From assembly GCA_020740485.1 (NCBI GenBank), contig DYMN01000017.1, positions 1 through 50,014 on the forward strand: a stretch of DNA of 50,014 nucleotides, written 5' to 3'. Positions within the stretch are counted from its first letter, which is position 1. Every line of letters begins with the position of its first letter. Origin of the DNA: Polaribacter sp. Lineage in GTDB: Bacteria; Bacteroidota; Bacteroidia; Flavobacteriales; Flavobacteriaceae. The notes under the pieces were generated by a model that saw only the letters and a list, made by a program, of their open reading frames with translations, was not told the DNA's origin and searched no databases. Below, in pieces: positions 19,275-27,696 of this stretch. The translations under genes and the position numbers were made by a program.

Positions 19275-19856
19275 ATGAAAAAAATAGCAGTTTTTTGCGG
19301 GGCAAGTGCTGGATTTAGTGAGATTTATAAAAATGAAGCCAAAAAATTGGGTGAATATTTTGTAGAAAAAAATATTACCATGGTTTATGGCGGTGGAAAA
19401 ATCGGGATGATGGGCGCTATTGCCGATGCTATGTTGGCTAAAGGAGGTAACGTCATTGGGGTTATCCCGCATTTGTTACGCCATGAAGAAGTGGAACACA
19501 GTGAAATCAATGAAATGCACGTTTCCAATACGATGAGCGAACGCAAAGTTACTATTAGTAAAATGGTGGATGGCTATATAGCACTTGCCGGTGGATTCGG
19601 TACACTCGATGAAATCTTTGAAGCACTCACACTCGGACAACTCGCCATTGAGCAAAAACCAATTGGAATTCTAAACACCAACGGATTTTACAACTATTTG
19701 TTAGGGCAATTAGATAAAATGGTTGAAGAAGGTTTCTTGCGGGCTGAAAACAGAGAAATGCTATTAGTCAGTAATTCCATTCCCGAATTGCTTGACAAAA
19801 TGAAAAATTACGACCCACCAAAAGTGAATAAGCTAGTGGATACTGTGGGGAGTTAA
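19275..19856 (+). CDS. LOG family protein (TIGR00730, cytokinin riboside monophosphate phosphoribohydrolase-like)
   Basis: 193-residue Rossmann-fold protein. Signatures are the N-terminal IAVFCGAS, GGGKIGMMGAIADA (39-52), the S-x-R-K at about 88-91 (MSERK), and GGFGTLDE (106-113). Bacterial members split nucleoside 5'-monophosphates at the N-glycosidic bond. The usual motif is PGGxGTxxE; here an Ala replaces the Pro (LAGGFGTLDE), while the catalytic Arg and Glu positions remain. It is in the same orientation as the GH3 fusion gene, 46 bp away, so probably co-transcribed. Confidence 0.9.
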   Translation: MKKIAVFCGASAGFSEIYKNEAKKLGEYFVEKNITMVYGGGKIGMMGAIADAMLAKGGNVIGVIPHLLRHEEVEHSEINEMHVSNTMSERKVTISKMVDGYIALAGGFGTLDEIFEALTLGQLAIEQKPIGILNTNGFYNYLLGQLDKMVEEGFLRAENREMLLVSNSIPELLDKMKNYDPPKVNKLVDTVGS

Positions 19857-19933
19857 ATATTATCTATCCCAAAAATATTTAGATTATTAATGAGCCCATT
19901 CGAGTTGCGTCGTATGATTAGACTTAAAAAGGT

Positions 19934-19966
19934 TCCTAATCCCAATGGTTATTAGGATAGTTTTTT
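19934..19966 (+). terminator. Possible terminator after the LOG gene
   Basis: Stem TCCTAAT / ATTAGGA with a 10-base loop, followed by TAG and six T, 78 bp past the LOG stop. It overlaps the end of the gene remnant on the other strand. Confidence 0.45.
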
Positions 19967-20103
19967 ATAATTTTATTTTCTTCTCTTTCTGAGGCAAAAT
20001 CGTGAGAATTTTCGTAAAGGAATACTTTTTTATTAAACCAATCGAAAGGATTCAGTTTGTCAAAATTTCGTTTTGCGTTGTTGCGAGTTTTCTTAAAATG
20101 GAC
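19936..20103 (-). pseudogene. Remnant of a protein-coding gene, 3' end only
   Basis: A 55-codon minus-strand frame encodes RNNAKRNFDKLNPFDWFNKK, then VFLYENSHDFASEREENKI and ends NNHWD-stop. The composition looks like a real, charged protein end. There is no start codon: an in-frame stop lies immediately upstream. I do not recognise the family. It sits downstream of the small lipoprotein gene and may be what is left after a deletion. Confidence 0.4.
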
Positions 20104-20117
20104 TTATAATAGGATGA

Positions 20118-20615
20118 TTATTGCTCTTGCAAAATTACTGTTCCTGAAAATTGTCCTGTAATAACTTGATTGTTATTCGGTTTTATTGAAAATGTAATTT
20201 TAAAATTATTAGATGAAACTTTGTCCACAGCACAAGTCCCTTCAGATAAATCATTGAAAGATTGAATGTTACTGTTTTCAGTGATTGAATAATTGCTTAA
20301 CCAGCTATTCAAATATCTGCTACTTTCGGGGATAGTATAAGTGCCGTTAATTGACTGATTATAAGGAAAAAATATCGCAAGTTGAACAATTCTAGTTGTA
20401 CTTCCTTCTTGCGCTACTAATGAAATTAAATAATAATTTTCTTCTTCTCCATTCTGCGCAATAAAACCCATAACCGTAGCTTGGGTTATTTTATAATGCG
20501 TACCACCATCTACTTGTAAATAATTATCGACCTCTTCTTCACTTTCTTTGCTGCAGGATGTAAAAGAAAGGAAAACCGATAATAAAATTGCAAAAAAATA
20601 TACTGTTTTTTTCAT
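20118..20615 (-). CDS. Small lipoprotein of unknown function
   Basis: 165 residues with a lipoprotein signal (MKKTVYFFAILLSVFLSFTS, then Cys-21), followed by an acidic stretch SKESEEEVDN that is common after the lipidated Cys in Flavobacteriaceae surface lipoproteins. The remainder is beta-rich (GTHYKITQATVMGF, INGTYTIP, GQFSGTVILQEQ), probably a small beta-sandwich or barrel. I recognise no family. An exact -7 element TAAATTTG lies 55 bp upstream. Confidence 0.7.
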   Translation of the reverse strand: MKKTVYFFAILLSVFLSFTSCSKESEEEVDNYLQVDGGTHYKITQATVMGFIAQNGEEENYYLISLVAQEGSTTRIVQLAIFFPYNQSINGTYTIPESSRYLNSWLSNYSITENSNIQSFNDLSEGTCAVDKVSSNNFKITFSIKPNNNQVITGQFSGTVILQEQ

Positions 20616-20893
20616 AAGAAATAAGGATTAAATGAAATGAATAAAAATGTTGCTGAATTAAATCGCTTACAAATTTATAAAAAACTTTTAAACCTTTGAT
20701 TTTCTAAAAAAACTTACACCTCTTTGCATTCACATTAAAAGTATCTTATTGTAAGCAATTAAGGTAAAAAAAAACTCAGTATTTTAAAGGAGAAAAAAAC
20801 TAAATTACAGAAGCTGAAAAAAATGATTTGTTCAAAATTCCTTTTCGAATGACGGCAAAGTTAAAATGCTCAATTTATTTGGTAACCTCGCAG
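20616..20893. promoter_or_regulatory. Intergenic region with the lipoprotein promoter element (TAAATTTG at 20670-20677, minus strand)
   Basis: Contains an exact TAnnTTTG match on the minus strand. Nothing else is recognisable in the remaining AT-rich bases between this gene and the end of wecB. Confidence 0.45.
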
Positions 20894-21979
20894 TTAACAA
20901 AAAAGTTTAAAAATTTCTTCATGTATCTTCTCCCCTACTTCTGATCCATATAAGGGTTTGTCAAAATTAATTTCTCGATTTTTGAAAAATTCAAACGCTT
21001 GCAACATTTCAATTTTGTTTGTAGCAACAATTTTAGCAAACCCATTTTCCACTAATTCCACCCATTCGGTTTCCGATCGAGCGATTATAACCGGTTTTTG
21101 ATTGAAAAAGGCTTCTTTTTGCAATCCACCACTATCGGTAACTACCATACTACAATTTTTAAGCAACTCCAACATATCAAAATAACCTACAGGATCTATG
21201 ATCTTGATTTTATATTGCAAATGATTGTTTTCCAATATCTTTTTAGTGCGTGGATGTAAGGGCAAAATTACAGTTTGTGTTCTGTTTATTTCATCTAATC
21301 CTTCAAAAATAGCTTTTAAATTATTCAAATCATCCGTATTCTCTTGGCGGTGTATGGTAGCCAATACAAATTTTCCTTTTTCTAAATTTAAAGACTTGTA
21401 TCTAGTAGCTTTTTCTTGCGATGTTTTGGAATAATACTGCACAGCATCGAGCATAATATCACCGGTTTTAACGATTTGATTATCAAAATGCGCAAAACCT
21501 TCTTTTTGTAAGTTTTCAATAGCAGTTTCGGTAGGGCATAGCAACAAATCACTAATTCTGTCGGTGAGAATTCGATTGATTTCTTCCGGCATAGCCATAT
21601 TAAAAGAACGAAGTCCCGCTTCGATGTGCACTAATTTTACACCTAATTTTTTAGCCGCTAAAGCACCAGCCAACGTGGAATTCGTGTCGCCATACACTAC
21701 AACTACATCCGGTTTTTCCAACACCATAATTTCTTCAATTTTTTCCATCATTTGTCCGGTCATCGCTCCGTGATTGAGCCCGTTAATATTGAGAAAGTAT
21801 TTAGGTTTTAGGATTTCCATTTCCTCAAAAAATACTTCGCTCATATTGGCATCATAATGCTGCCCTGTATGTACAATGATTTCATCCAATAAATTGTTTT
21901 TTTGAATGATACGACTCAAAACAGCCGCTTTGACAAATTGTGGTCTGGCACCGAGAATGGTTAGAATTTTTGGTTTCAA
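20894..21979 (-). CDS. wecB: UDP-N-acetylglucosamine 2-epimerase (non-hydrolysing)
   Basis: Interconverts UDP-GlcNAc and UDP-ManNAc in the cytoplasm, supplying ManNAc or ManNAcA for surface polysaccharide. At 361 residues it is full length. Signatures are ILGARPQFVKAA at the N-terminus, IVHTGQHYDANMSEVFFEEM, VVVYGDTNSTLAGALAA, HIEAGLRSFN-MPEEINR, and VTDSGGLQKEAF with RSETEWVELVE near the C-terminus. It is the last gene of the long minus-strand run that starts at rlmD; its start lies 8 bp after the queD stop. Confidence 0.96.
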   Translation of the reverse strand: MKPKILTILGARPQFVKAAVLSRIIQKNNLLDEIIVHTGQHYDANMSEVFFEEMEILKPKYFLNINGLNHGAMTGQMMEKIEEIMVLEKPDVVVVYGDTNSTLAGALAAKKLGVKLVHIEAGLRSFNMAMPEEINRILTDRISDLLLCPTETAIENLQKEGFAHFDNQIVKTGDIMLDAVQYYSKTSQEKATRYKSLNLEKGKFVLATIHRQENTDDLNNLKAIFEGLDEINRTQTVILPLHPRTKKILENNHLQYKIKIIDPVGYFDMLELLKNCSMVVTDSGGLQKEAFFNQKPVIIARSETEWVELVENGFAKIVATNKIEMLQAFEFFKNREINFDKPLYGSEVGEKIHEEIFKLFC

Positions 21980-21987
21980 AATAAAAT

Positions 21988-22395
21988 CTATCCTTTAAAG
22001 GTTACAAAATTACGTGGCGTTTCATAGAGCGTAATTTCTAATTCTAGTTTGGAATCAATATGAGGTCTCAGTTTATTCCAAATCACCACTGAAATATTTT
22101 CTGCTGTAGGATTTAAAGATATAAATTCCGGTACTTGCTCATTGAGATTTTTGTGATCAAAAGCTTCTTCAATTTCATTGGCTATCAAATCTTTGAGAAC
22201 TTTCATATCCATAACATAACCGGTTTCCGGTTCAATTTCACCTGTAACAGATACAATCAACTCATAATTATGTCCGTGAAAATGCGGATTGGCGCATTTG
22301 CCAAACATATCATCATTACGTTCATCAGACCATTCACAATTATACAATCTATGCGCTGCATTGAAATGCGCTTTTCTGCTTACGGTTACTTTCAT
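21988..22395 (-). CDS. queD: 6-carboxytetrahydropterin synthase (QueD / PTPS family)
   Basis: Second step of 7-deazaguanine (queuosine, preQ0) synthesis from dihydroneopterin triphosphate. Zinc ligands are His-15 (NAAHRL), His-40 and His-42 (HFHGHNYEL), and the catalytic Cys is C34 (GKCANPH). Further family blocks are GYVMDMKVLK, FDHKNLNE, PTAENISVVIW and the final E-TPRNFVTF. No other queuosine genes are in the window, so assignment against other pterin synthases rests on the motif set. The start is 35 bp after the SUI1 stop. Confidence 0.9.
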   Translation of the reverse strand: MKVTVSRKAHFNAAHRLYNCEWSDERNDDMFGKCANPHFHGHNYELIVSVTGEIEPETGYVMDMKVLKDLIANEIEEAFDHKNLNEQVPEFISLNPTAENISVVIWNKLRPHIDSKLELEITLYETPRNFVTFKG

Positions 22396-22430
22396 GGTTT
22401 TTAGATTTAATTTTGTTAAAAAATTTATAG

Positions 22431-22790
22431 TTAGCCTCCAACTCTTTTTACTTTGTATCCTTCATTTTGCAAAATTTGAATCACCTTATCTCTGTTATTG
22501 CCTTGAATGATGATCTCTCCGTCTTTTACACTACCCCCTACGCCACATTTGTTTTTGAGCATTTTTCCCAAAGCCTCCAAATCTTCATCAGCTCCTTTAA
22601 ATCCTTTTACAATGGTTACGGTTTTCCCACCACGACCTTTGTTTGAAAAATGCGCTTCTAATAATTGTTTACCCGGTAATAATTTTTCTTCGATTTCTTC
22701 AGGAATATAATTTGAAAAATCTTCGTTTTTGTTCGTTGAATATACAAAACCACCTAAATCAGACAGTGAATTTAACTTATTTTTACTCAT
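22431..22790 (-). CDS. yciH: Translation initiation factor SUI1/eIF1-like protein (YciH)
   Basis: 119 residues with a C-terminal SUI1 domain: RGGKTVTIVKGF, LKNKCGVGGSVKDGEIIIQG and RDKVIQILQNEGY. The family is homologous to eukaryotic eIF1 and can affect start-codon fidelity in bacteria. Its ATG overlaps by 8 bp the end of the upstream 64-residue membrane protein gene (ATGAGTAA), so the two are probably translationally coupled. Confidence 0.93.
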   Translation of the reverse strand: MSKNKLNSLSDLGGFVYSTNKNEDFSNYIPEEIEEKLLPGKQLLEAHFSNKGRGGKTVTIVKGFKGADEDLEALGKMLKNKCGVGGSVKDGEIIIQGNNRDKVIQILQNEGYKVKRVGG

Positions 22791-22977
22791 AATTTTGCAT
22801 TCTTTTTTGTTTGTTTTTATGCTTTAAAAAGAAAAAAATTCCAATCAATAAAAATAAGCCGGCTAATCCGAGCAAAACGAAATGACACCATTTACATTCA
22901 CTATTTTTGATTTTTCCGGAGATTAAAACCAAAAAAATGGAAATGATATAAAGTCTTGAATGTGCGCTGATTTCCAT
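22783..22977 (-). CDS. Small membrane protein, 64 residues, unknown
   Basis: Two hydrophobic segments (about 9-21 and 32-50) separated by KIKNSECKWCH, which contains a CxxC pair, and a basic tail HKNKQKRMQNYE. No family recognised. It sits exactly between the 56-residue gene (its ATG directly follows that stop, TAAATG) and SUI1 (8-bp overlap). This tight packing argues that it is a real gene. Confidence 0.6.
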   Translation of the reverse strand: MEISAHSRLYIISIFLVLISGKIKNSECKWCHFVLLGLAGLFLLIGIFFFLKHKNKQKRMQNYE

Positions 22978-23148
22978 TTATTTCTTATATTTTCGATAAA
23001 GAAAAACCCCTAATGCCAATAGTTCAAATGCAACACCCATTAAAAAAATAACATTCGCTTGATTCCATCCAAAAAAACGTCCTGCAAGCCCCACTATTAC
23101 CAGAAAAATACCAAATGTAAAAGATGAATCTAATATATCATTATTCAT
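22978..23148 (-). CDS. Small two-helix membrane protein, 56 residues (GldL-like transmembrane pattern)
   Basis: Reads MNNDILDSSFTFGIFLVIVG, then LAGRFFGWNQANVIFLMGV and a basic end LYRKYKK. Two membrane helices with a short FFGWNQAN turn resemble the transmembrane hairpin of GldL-related proteins; this similarity is by eye only and there is no cytoplasmic GldL domain. The start is 18 bp downstream of the DUF6048 stop, and its TAA abuts the ATG of the next small gene, so it belongs to the same transcription unit. Confidence 0.6.
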   Translation of the reverse strand: MNNDILDSSFTFGIFLVIVGLAGRFFGWNQANVIFLMGVAFELLALGVFLYRKYKK

Positions 23149-23166
23149 TGTATATACTGTTTATAA

Positions 23167-23859
23167 TTATTTCTTATAAAATGGGATTAAATAGGCAACT
23201 GTATAATTGAATCCAAATCCGTTGTTATTCAACAGTACTTTGTTAAATCCCGGAATGTATAAGTTTGAAAAATTATCAGGTTGTTTACTTGAAATCAATT
23301 TTTTAAATTGAATACTGGTTGTTAAAAACAGATTTTTCATAACTTCTACTTTTAAACCTACATTAAGTTCAGCCCAATGTCCGTTTAAACCCGTGTATTT
23401 TAAATTAGGAGTATAGGTTTGGTCACCAAAGTAATGATCTAAATCAGTAGTAGTATAACTAATGAGTTGTTGATTAAAAGTGCTGAAGCCATAACGCAAA
23501 CCCACATACACTTCATTATTCAAACCTGTCCAATTCTCATAAGTATTGTAATTAAAACCTAATTTAGCATAACTTCCATTGGTGTGGTAGGTTATAAAGT
23601 CTTCTTTGCCCGGTTCGGATGCGTAACCTATTTCTGCTGCTGCATACCAATTTTTTGCAAGTCTATAATCGCCCGTTATTTCAAACCCGACCTCTTGTTT
23701 TTGAATGAGCTGTACGATAGGACGTGACAAATCTAATCCGATTCTGAACCCAAATTTTTGCTCTTTTTTAATAGAATCATTTGCCGGTAGAATGGTATCT
23801 TGGGCAAACCCGTAGGTAAAAACAAAAATAAATATGATGTTAATGATAAATTTTGACAT
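23167..23859 (-). CDS. DUF6048 family outer-membrane-type protein
   Basis: 230 residues with a signal peptide (IINIIFIFVFTYGFAQD). The body alternates hydrophobic and polar residues with aromatic ends (KFGFRIGLDLSRPIVQLIQK, YRLAKNWYAAAEIGYASEPG, NNGFGFNYTVAYLIPFYKK), as in small outer-membrane beta-barrels. It matches DUF6048 in pattern and context, being partnered with DUF6452. The start overlaps the end of the DUF6452 gene by 20 bp. Function unknown. Confidence 0.82.
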   Translation of the reverse strand: MSKFIINIIFIFVFTYGFAQDTILPANDSIKKEQKFGFRIGLDLSRPIVQLIQKQEVGFEITGDYRLAKNWYAAAEIGYASEPGKEDFITYHTNGSYAKLGFNYNTYENWTGLNNEVYVGLRYGFSTFNQQLISYTTTDLDHYFGDQTYTPNLKYTGLNGHWAELNVGLKVEVMKNLFLTTSIQFKKLISSKQPDNFSNLYIPGFNKVLLNNNGFGFNYTVAYLIPFYKK

Positions 23860-24313
23860 TGGCTTGATTTTCGTTCTCTACTTGTTGGTGAATTAACTCA
23901 AATCCATTTGCCCAATGATGGGTTAAGGAGGATGTGTTTTGAATTGTAAAATTGGTTTTATACCCACACGAACGCGACACAAAAATATTGGAGCGGGTGT
24001 AATCAATGATGAGTGTATCTATGTAGTTGATCGTATCGTTGTTTTGCGACAAGATGTATTTGGTAACGTCAGCATTCGCATTGAGAGGAAGGGAAATACT
24101 ATCCGAGTTTACATTTTTATAGAGCGTGTCCTTGCCTTCAGCCCATATATATAAATAAGGAACCTTTAATAACTCATTGTGATCATTTTTATCGTAAAAA
24201 GTGAGAATTAGTTTTGGAGTAAGTACTTTTTCTGTACAAATATCATCCACTTCACAACTTATAATAATTGCAAAAAATGAAATGACGATAGTAATAAGAC
24301 TAAATTTATTCAT
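23840..24313 (-). CDS. DUF6452 family lipoprotein
   Basis: 157 residues with a lipoprotein signal ending in ISCEVDDIC (lipidated Cys-20). The sequence DICTEKVLTPKLILTFYDKN and the conserved YTRSNIFVSRSCGYKTNF are typical of DUF6452, a Bacteroidota family of unknown function. It lies 6 bp after rlmD and overlaps DUF6048. The order rlmD > DUF6452 > DUF6048 is, as far as I recall, usual in Flavobacteriaceae, which suggests an outer-membrane pair expressed with the rRNA methylase. Confidence 0.82.
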   Translation of the reverse strand: MNKFSLITIVISFFAIIISCEVDDICTEKVLTPKLILTFYDKNDHNELLKVPYLYIWAEGKDTLYKNVNSDSISLPLNANADVTKYILSQNNDTINYIDTLIIDYTRSNIFVSRSCGYKTNFTIQNTSSLTHHWANGFELIHQQVENENQANVKIYH

Positions 24314-24319
24314 TATGAA

Positions 24320-25726
24320 TTAAATTTTCTTTAATAAAACTACATTTTCCACGTGATGTGTTTGTGGAAACATATCTACGGGTTGCACTTTCTCTATTTG
24401 ATATTGCTCTTTCATTAATGCTAAATCTCTTGCTTGTGTAGCCGAATTACAACTGACATACACTATTTGTTCCGCCCCCACTTTTAATAATTGTTCCACT
24501 ACTTTTGGATGCATGCCATCACGTGGCGGGTCGGTGATAATTAAATCCGGTTTGCCGTGTAAAGATAAGAAATCATCGTTAAAAACGGTTTTCATATCCC
24601 CTACCAAAAACGAAACATTGCGAATATTATTGAGTGCTGCATTCTCTTTAGCATCTTGTATCGCTTCAGGTACGGATTCTATTCCTACCACTTTTTTTGC
24701 ATTTCTCGCTATAAATTGCGCAATGGTTCCTGTGCCGGTATAAAGATCGAACACCAATTCATTCCCTTTTAATCCGGCAAAATCGCGAACCACCTTATAT
24801 AATTCGTAGGCTTGAGCAGAATTGGTCTGATAAAAAGATTTTGCATTGATTTTAAAATTCAAATCTTCCATTCGTTCTAAAATAAAAGGTTTTCCACTAA
24901 AAACATTTATTTTTTGATCATATATCGTGTCATTTTCCTTAGTGTTTACAACATATAAAAGAGAAGTAATTTGTTTAAAATTATCAACTAACGCATTCAT
25001 TATCAAATTGATTTCCTTTTTATTATCGTAGTAGAATTGAACCAAAACCATAATCTCACCCGTAGAACTCATTCTAATCATCAAAGTGCGTAAAATTCCC
25101 TCTTTGGAACGCGGATTGAAAAACGAGATATGATGATCTATCGCAAATTGTTTGATAAAATTCCGAATAGTATTAGAGGGTTCAGCTTGCAAGTGGCACT
25201 GATTAATGTCTAATACTTTGTCCCACATTCCGGATATATGAAAGCCACAAGCCGGGAATGCTTCTATATTTTCTTCTTTTTTTATCTCAGTGGGCGTTAG
25301 CCAACGTTTGGAAGCAAAGGAAAATTCCATTTTATTGCGATAATGATAAATTTCCTTACAACCCAAAATAGGTTGATGCACCGGCAATTCAAGATGTCCT
25401 AACCGCCTAAGATTTTCTAGTACCTCTTTTTCTTTAAAATACAATTGGGATTCATATTGCATATGTTGCCATTTGCAACCTCCACACCAATCAAAATGTT
25501 CGCATACGGGAACTGCTCTTTTGTCTGAAAGATGTTGAATGGAAATTACATTGGCTTCATAAAAACCGCTTTTTTGTTTAGTGGTTTGCACGGTTACAAC
25601 ATCTCCCGGAACCGCTTGATTAATAAATACTACTTTCCCATCCGGTGCTTTGGCTATTGCTTTACCTTTTGCGCCGGCATCAATCACCGATAAGTTTTCA
25701 AAAATCTTGTTTGGTCTTTTTGGCAT
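24320..25726 (-). CDS. rlmD: 23S rRNA (uracil-1939-C5)-methyltransferase RlmD
   Basis: SAM-dependent RNA methylase. An N-terminal TRAM domain (about 8-60) is followed by an iron-sulphur cluster motif with C75, C81 and C84 (VCEHFDWCGGCKWQH). The methylase domain has FDLYTGTGTIAQFIA (SAM loop), ITDPPRDGMHP and VSCNSAT, where the Cys is the catalytic nucleophile. At 468 residues it is normal for the Bacteroidota form. It is the first gene of a run of eight. A TATTTTTG element ends 5 bp before the ATG, so the transcript may be nearly leaderless. Confidence 0.95.
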   Translation of the reverse strand: MPKRPNKIFENLSVIDAGAKGKAIAKAPDGKVVFINQAVPGDVVTVQTTKQKSGFYEANVISIQHLSDKRAVPVCEHFDWCGGCKWQHMQYESQLYFKEKEVLENLRRLGHLELPVHQPILGCKEIYHYRNKMEFSFASKRWLTPTEIKKEENIEAFPACGFHISGMWDKVLDINQCHLQAEPSNTIRNFIKQFAIDHHISFFNPRSKEGILRTLMIRMSSTGEIMVLVQFYYDNKKEINLIMNALVDNFKQITSLLYVVNTKENDTIYDQKINVFSGKPFILERMEDLNFKINAKSFYQTNSAQAYELYKVVRDFAGLKGNELVFDLYTGTGTIAQFIARNAKKVVGIESVPEAIQDAKENAALNNIRNVSFLVGDMKTVFNDDFLSLHGKPDLIITDPPRDGMHPKVVEQLLKVGAEQIVYVSCNSATQARDLALMKEQYQIEKVQPVDMFPQTHHVENVVLLKKI

Positions 25727-25730
25727 AGTG

Positions 25731-25738
25731 CAAAAATA
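25731..25738 (-). promoter_or_regulatory. -7 promoter element (TATTTTTG) of rlmD
   Basis: Exact TAnnTTTG match only 4 bases from the ATG, overlapping the T run of the upstream terminator. Confidence 0.5.
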
Positions 25739-25740
25739 AA

Positions 25741-25772
25741 AAAAGCATTCACTTTTTCGGTGAATGCTTTTG
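25741..25772. terminator. Terminator of the cytochrome c gene
   Basis: Stem GCATTCAC / GTGAATGC with a 7-base loop, A run before and T run after. On the minus strand it ends the cytochrome transcript just before rlmD begins. Confidence 0.8.
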
Positions 25773-25791
25773 TTTAAATTTTATTAAAAAA

Positions 25792-26220
25792 TTATTTATC
25801 CAAAGAACGGATGTAATTAGCAATTGCATTTAAGTCATCACCTGATAATTTTTTAGTAACCTCAAGATTGGCTTGCATTTCAGAAAATCTTTCAGGAAGT
25901 ACAATCGCTTTTGCATTTCCTTTTAAGAAGCTCACTAAATTTCCACTTTTTTCTTTGTAGATTTTAGCTACTTCAGTGTAAGTTGGCCCAACACCTGCGT
26001 TGGTAGCATGATGGCAAACTGTACATTTGTTAGCCGGATCAATTTTGTCAACAACCGCTAAGAAAGCTTTTTCTTCAGCAGATACTTCAGCTACGGGAGC
26101 TGCAGGAGCCGGAGTTGCCACTTCTGTTGCAGGAGCCGGAGTTTCAGCCGGTTTTTCTTTTTTACCACAAGAAGCAACTGCTAAGGCAATTACAAAAACA
26201 GATAAAATTAATTTTTTCAT
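25792..26220 (-). CDS. c-type cytochrome lipoprotein
   Basis: 142 residues. The lipoprotein signal ends AVASC (Cys-18), followed by an Ala/Pro/Glu-rich linker (about 22-48) that keeps the haem domain away from the membrane. One haem-binding motif CTVCH (66-70) is present, and Met in RFSEMQANL is a likely sixth ligand. The end DDLNAIANYIRSL is the usual last helix of class I cytochromes. Probable role: periplasmic electron carrier. An exact -7 element TATATTTG (26261-26268) lies 40 bp upstream. Confidence 0.9.
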   Translation of the reverse strand: MKKLILSVFVIALAVASCGKKEKPAETPAPATEVATPAPAAPVAEVSAEEKAFLAVVDKIDPANKCTVCHHATNAGVGPTYTEVAKIYKEKSGNLVSFLKGNAKAIVLPERFSEMQANLEVTKKLSGDDLNAIANYIRSLDK

Positions 26221-26260
26221 TTTTTAAAAATTGTTAATGGTTAAGTTTATTTCTATAGTG

Positions 26261-26268
26261 CAAATATA
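26261..26268 (-). promoter_or_regulatory. -7 promoter element (TATATTTG) of the cytochrome c gene
   Basis: Exact TAnnTTTG match on the minus strand, 40 bp before the ATG. Confidence 0.55.
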
Positions 26269-26364
26269 CTATTTTTATAAATATTTAATAAAAAATAATA
26301 AGTTATTTAGTCAATATTTTTTAAGCCCATCTATTATTTTTTTAATTCAAAAAAAAGGTGGAAA

Positions 26365-26395
26365 TTTGCTAGCATTACAAAGATTAATATTTTTT
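26365..26395 (+). promoter_or_regulatory. Candidate promoter of rocD
   Basis: TTTG (26365-26368), 19-bp gap, then TATTTTTT (26388-26395), which differs from the -7 consensus only at the last base. It lies 33 bp before the ATG. Confidence 0.4.
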
Positions 26396-26428
26396 CCTTA
26401 AAAAACACATTATCAAATAATTATATTT

Positions 26429-27664
26429 ATGTCTATCAAAATAACATCTTCACAACTGGCAATTGATTTAGAAAACCAATATGGAGCACACAATTATCAT
26501 CCACTTCCTGTGGTTCTTACCAAAGGGGAAGGTATATATGTTTGGGATGTAGAAGGGAAAAAATATTTTGATTTTCTTTCCGCCTATTCTGCCGTAAACC
26601 AAGGGCATTGTCATCCAAAAATCGTTATCGCATTAACAGAGCAAGCACAAAAATTGACCCTGACCTCACGTGCATTTTACAATGATGTGTTGGGACCATG
26701 GGAGCAATATATGTCGGAATATTTTGGCTATGACAAATTATTACCTATGAATACAGGGGCTGAAGCTGTAGAAACGGCAATAAAATTAACGAGAAAATGG
26801 GCTTACGAAGAAAAAGGGATTCCTGAAGAGCAAGCTAATATCCTCGTTTGCGACGGTAATTTTCACGGAAGAACTACTACTATCATTTCATTTTCAAATG
26901 ATCCGGATTCTAAAAAACATTTTGGACCTTTTACGCCCGGATTTATCAGCATTCCTTATGATGATGTAGATGCGTTAGAAAACGCATTGAAAACAATACC
27001 CAATGTAGCAGGATTTTTAGTAGAGCCCATTCAAGGAGAAGCCGGCGTTTATGTACCATCAGATGGCTATTTAGCAAAAGCGAAAGCTTTATGCGAGCAA
27101 CATAAAATACTTTTTATTGCGGATGAAGTACAAACAGGGATTGCACGCACCGGTAAACTCTTGGCGGTTCATTACGAAAATGTTCGTCCTGATGTCTTGA
27201 TTATGGGAAAAGCACTTTCAGGAGGAGCTTATCCAATTTCGGCGGTGATGGCAGATGACGCTATCATGCATGTAATCAAACCGGGACAACATGGTTCTAC
27301 TTTTGGAGGAAATCCCTTAGCTGCTGCCGTATCTATGGCAGCATTAGATGTAATCAAAGATGAAAATTTAGCTGATAATGCAAACAAAATGGGTCAAATT
27401 TTCAGAGCTGAATTAGATAAATTAGTTGGTAAATATCCATTATTAAAATTGGTAAGGGGTAAAGGTTTGTTGAATGCTATAGTAATCAATGATACTCCTG
27501 ATAGTGAAACTGCTTGGAATTTCTGTTTGAAACTGAGAGACAACGGTTTGTTAGCCAAACCCACTCATGGCAATATCATTCGCTTTGCGCCACCATTAGT
27601 CATTAACGAAAAACAGATTAGAGAATGTGTTTCAATTATTGAAAAAACTTTCAGTGAGTTCTAA
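26429..27664 (+). CDS. rocD: Ornithine--oxo-acid transaminase
   Basis: PLP enzyme that converts ornithine and 2-oxoglutarate to glutamate semialdehyde and glutamate in arginine/proline metabolism. At 411 residues it has normal length. The N-terminal [19 protein letters not shown] and the block [16 protein letters not shown] are characteristic of ornithine aminotransferases. D232 (IADEVQTG) and the Schiff-base Lys-261 ([10 protein letters not shown]) are present, as is [11 protein letters not shown]. It is a single-gene unit between divergent and convergent neighbours. Confidence 0.96.
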   Translation: MSIKITSSQLAIDLENQYGAHNYHPLPVVLTKGEGIYVWDVEGKKYFDFLSAYSAVNQGHCHPKIVIALTEQAQKLTLTSRAFYNDVLGPWEQYMSEYFGYDKLLPMNTGAEAVETAIKLTRKWAYEEKGIPEEQANILVCDGNFHGRTTTIISFSNDPDSKKHFGPFTPGFISIPYDDVDALENALKTIPNVAGFLVEPIQGEAGVYVPSDGYLAKAKALCEQHKILFIADEVQTGIARTGKLLAVHYENVRPDVLIMGKALSGGAYPISAVMADDAIMHVIKPGQHGSTFGGNPLAAAVSMAALDVIKDENLADNANKMGQIFRAELDKLVGKYPLLKLVRGKGLLNAIVINDTPDSETAWNFCLKLRDNGLLAKPTHGNIIRFAPPLVINEKQIRECVSIIEKTFSEF

Positions 27665-27696
27665 CTTAAGATTTGTTAGACTTATCTAACAATTTT

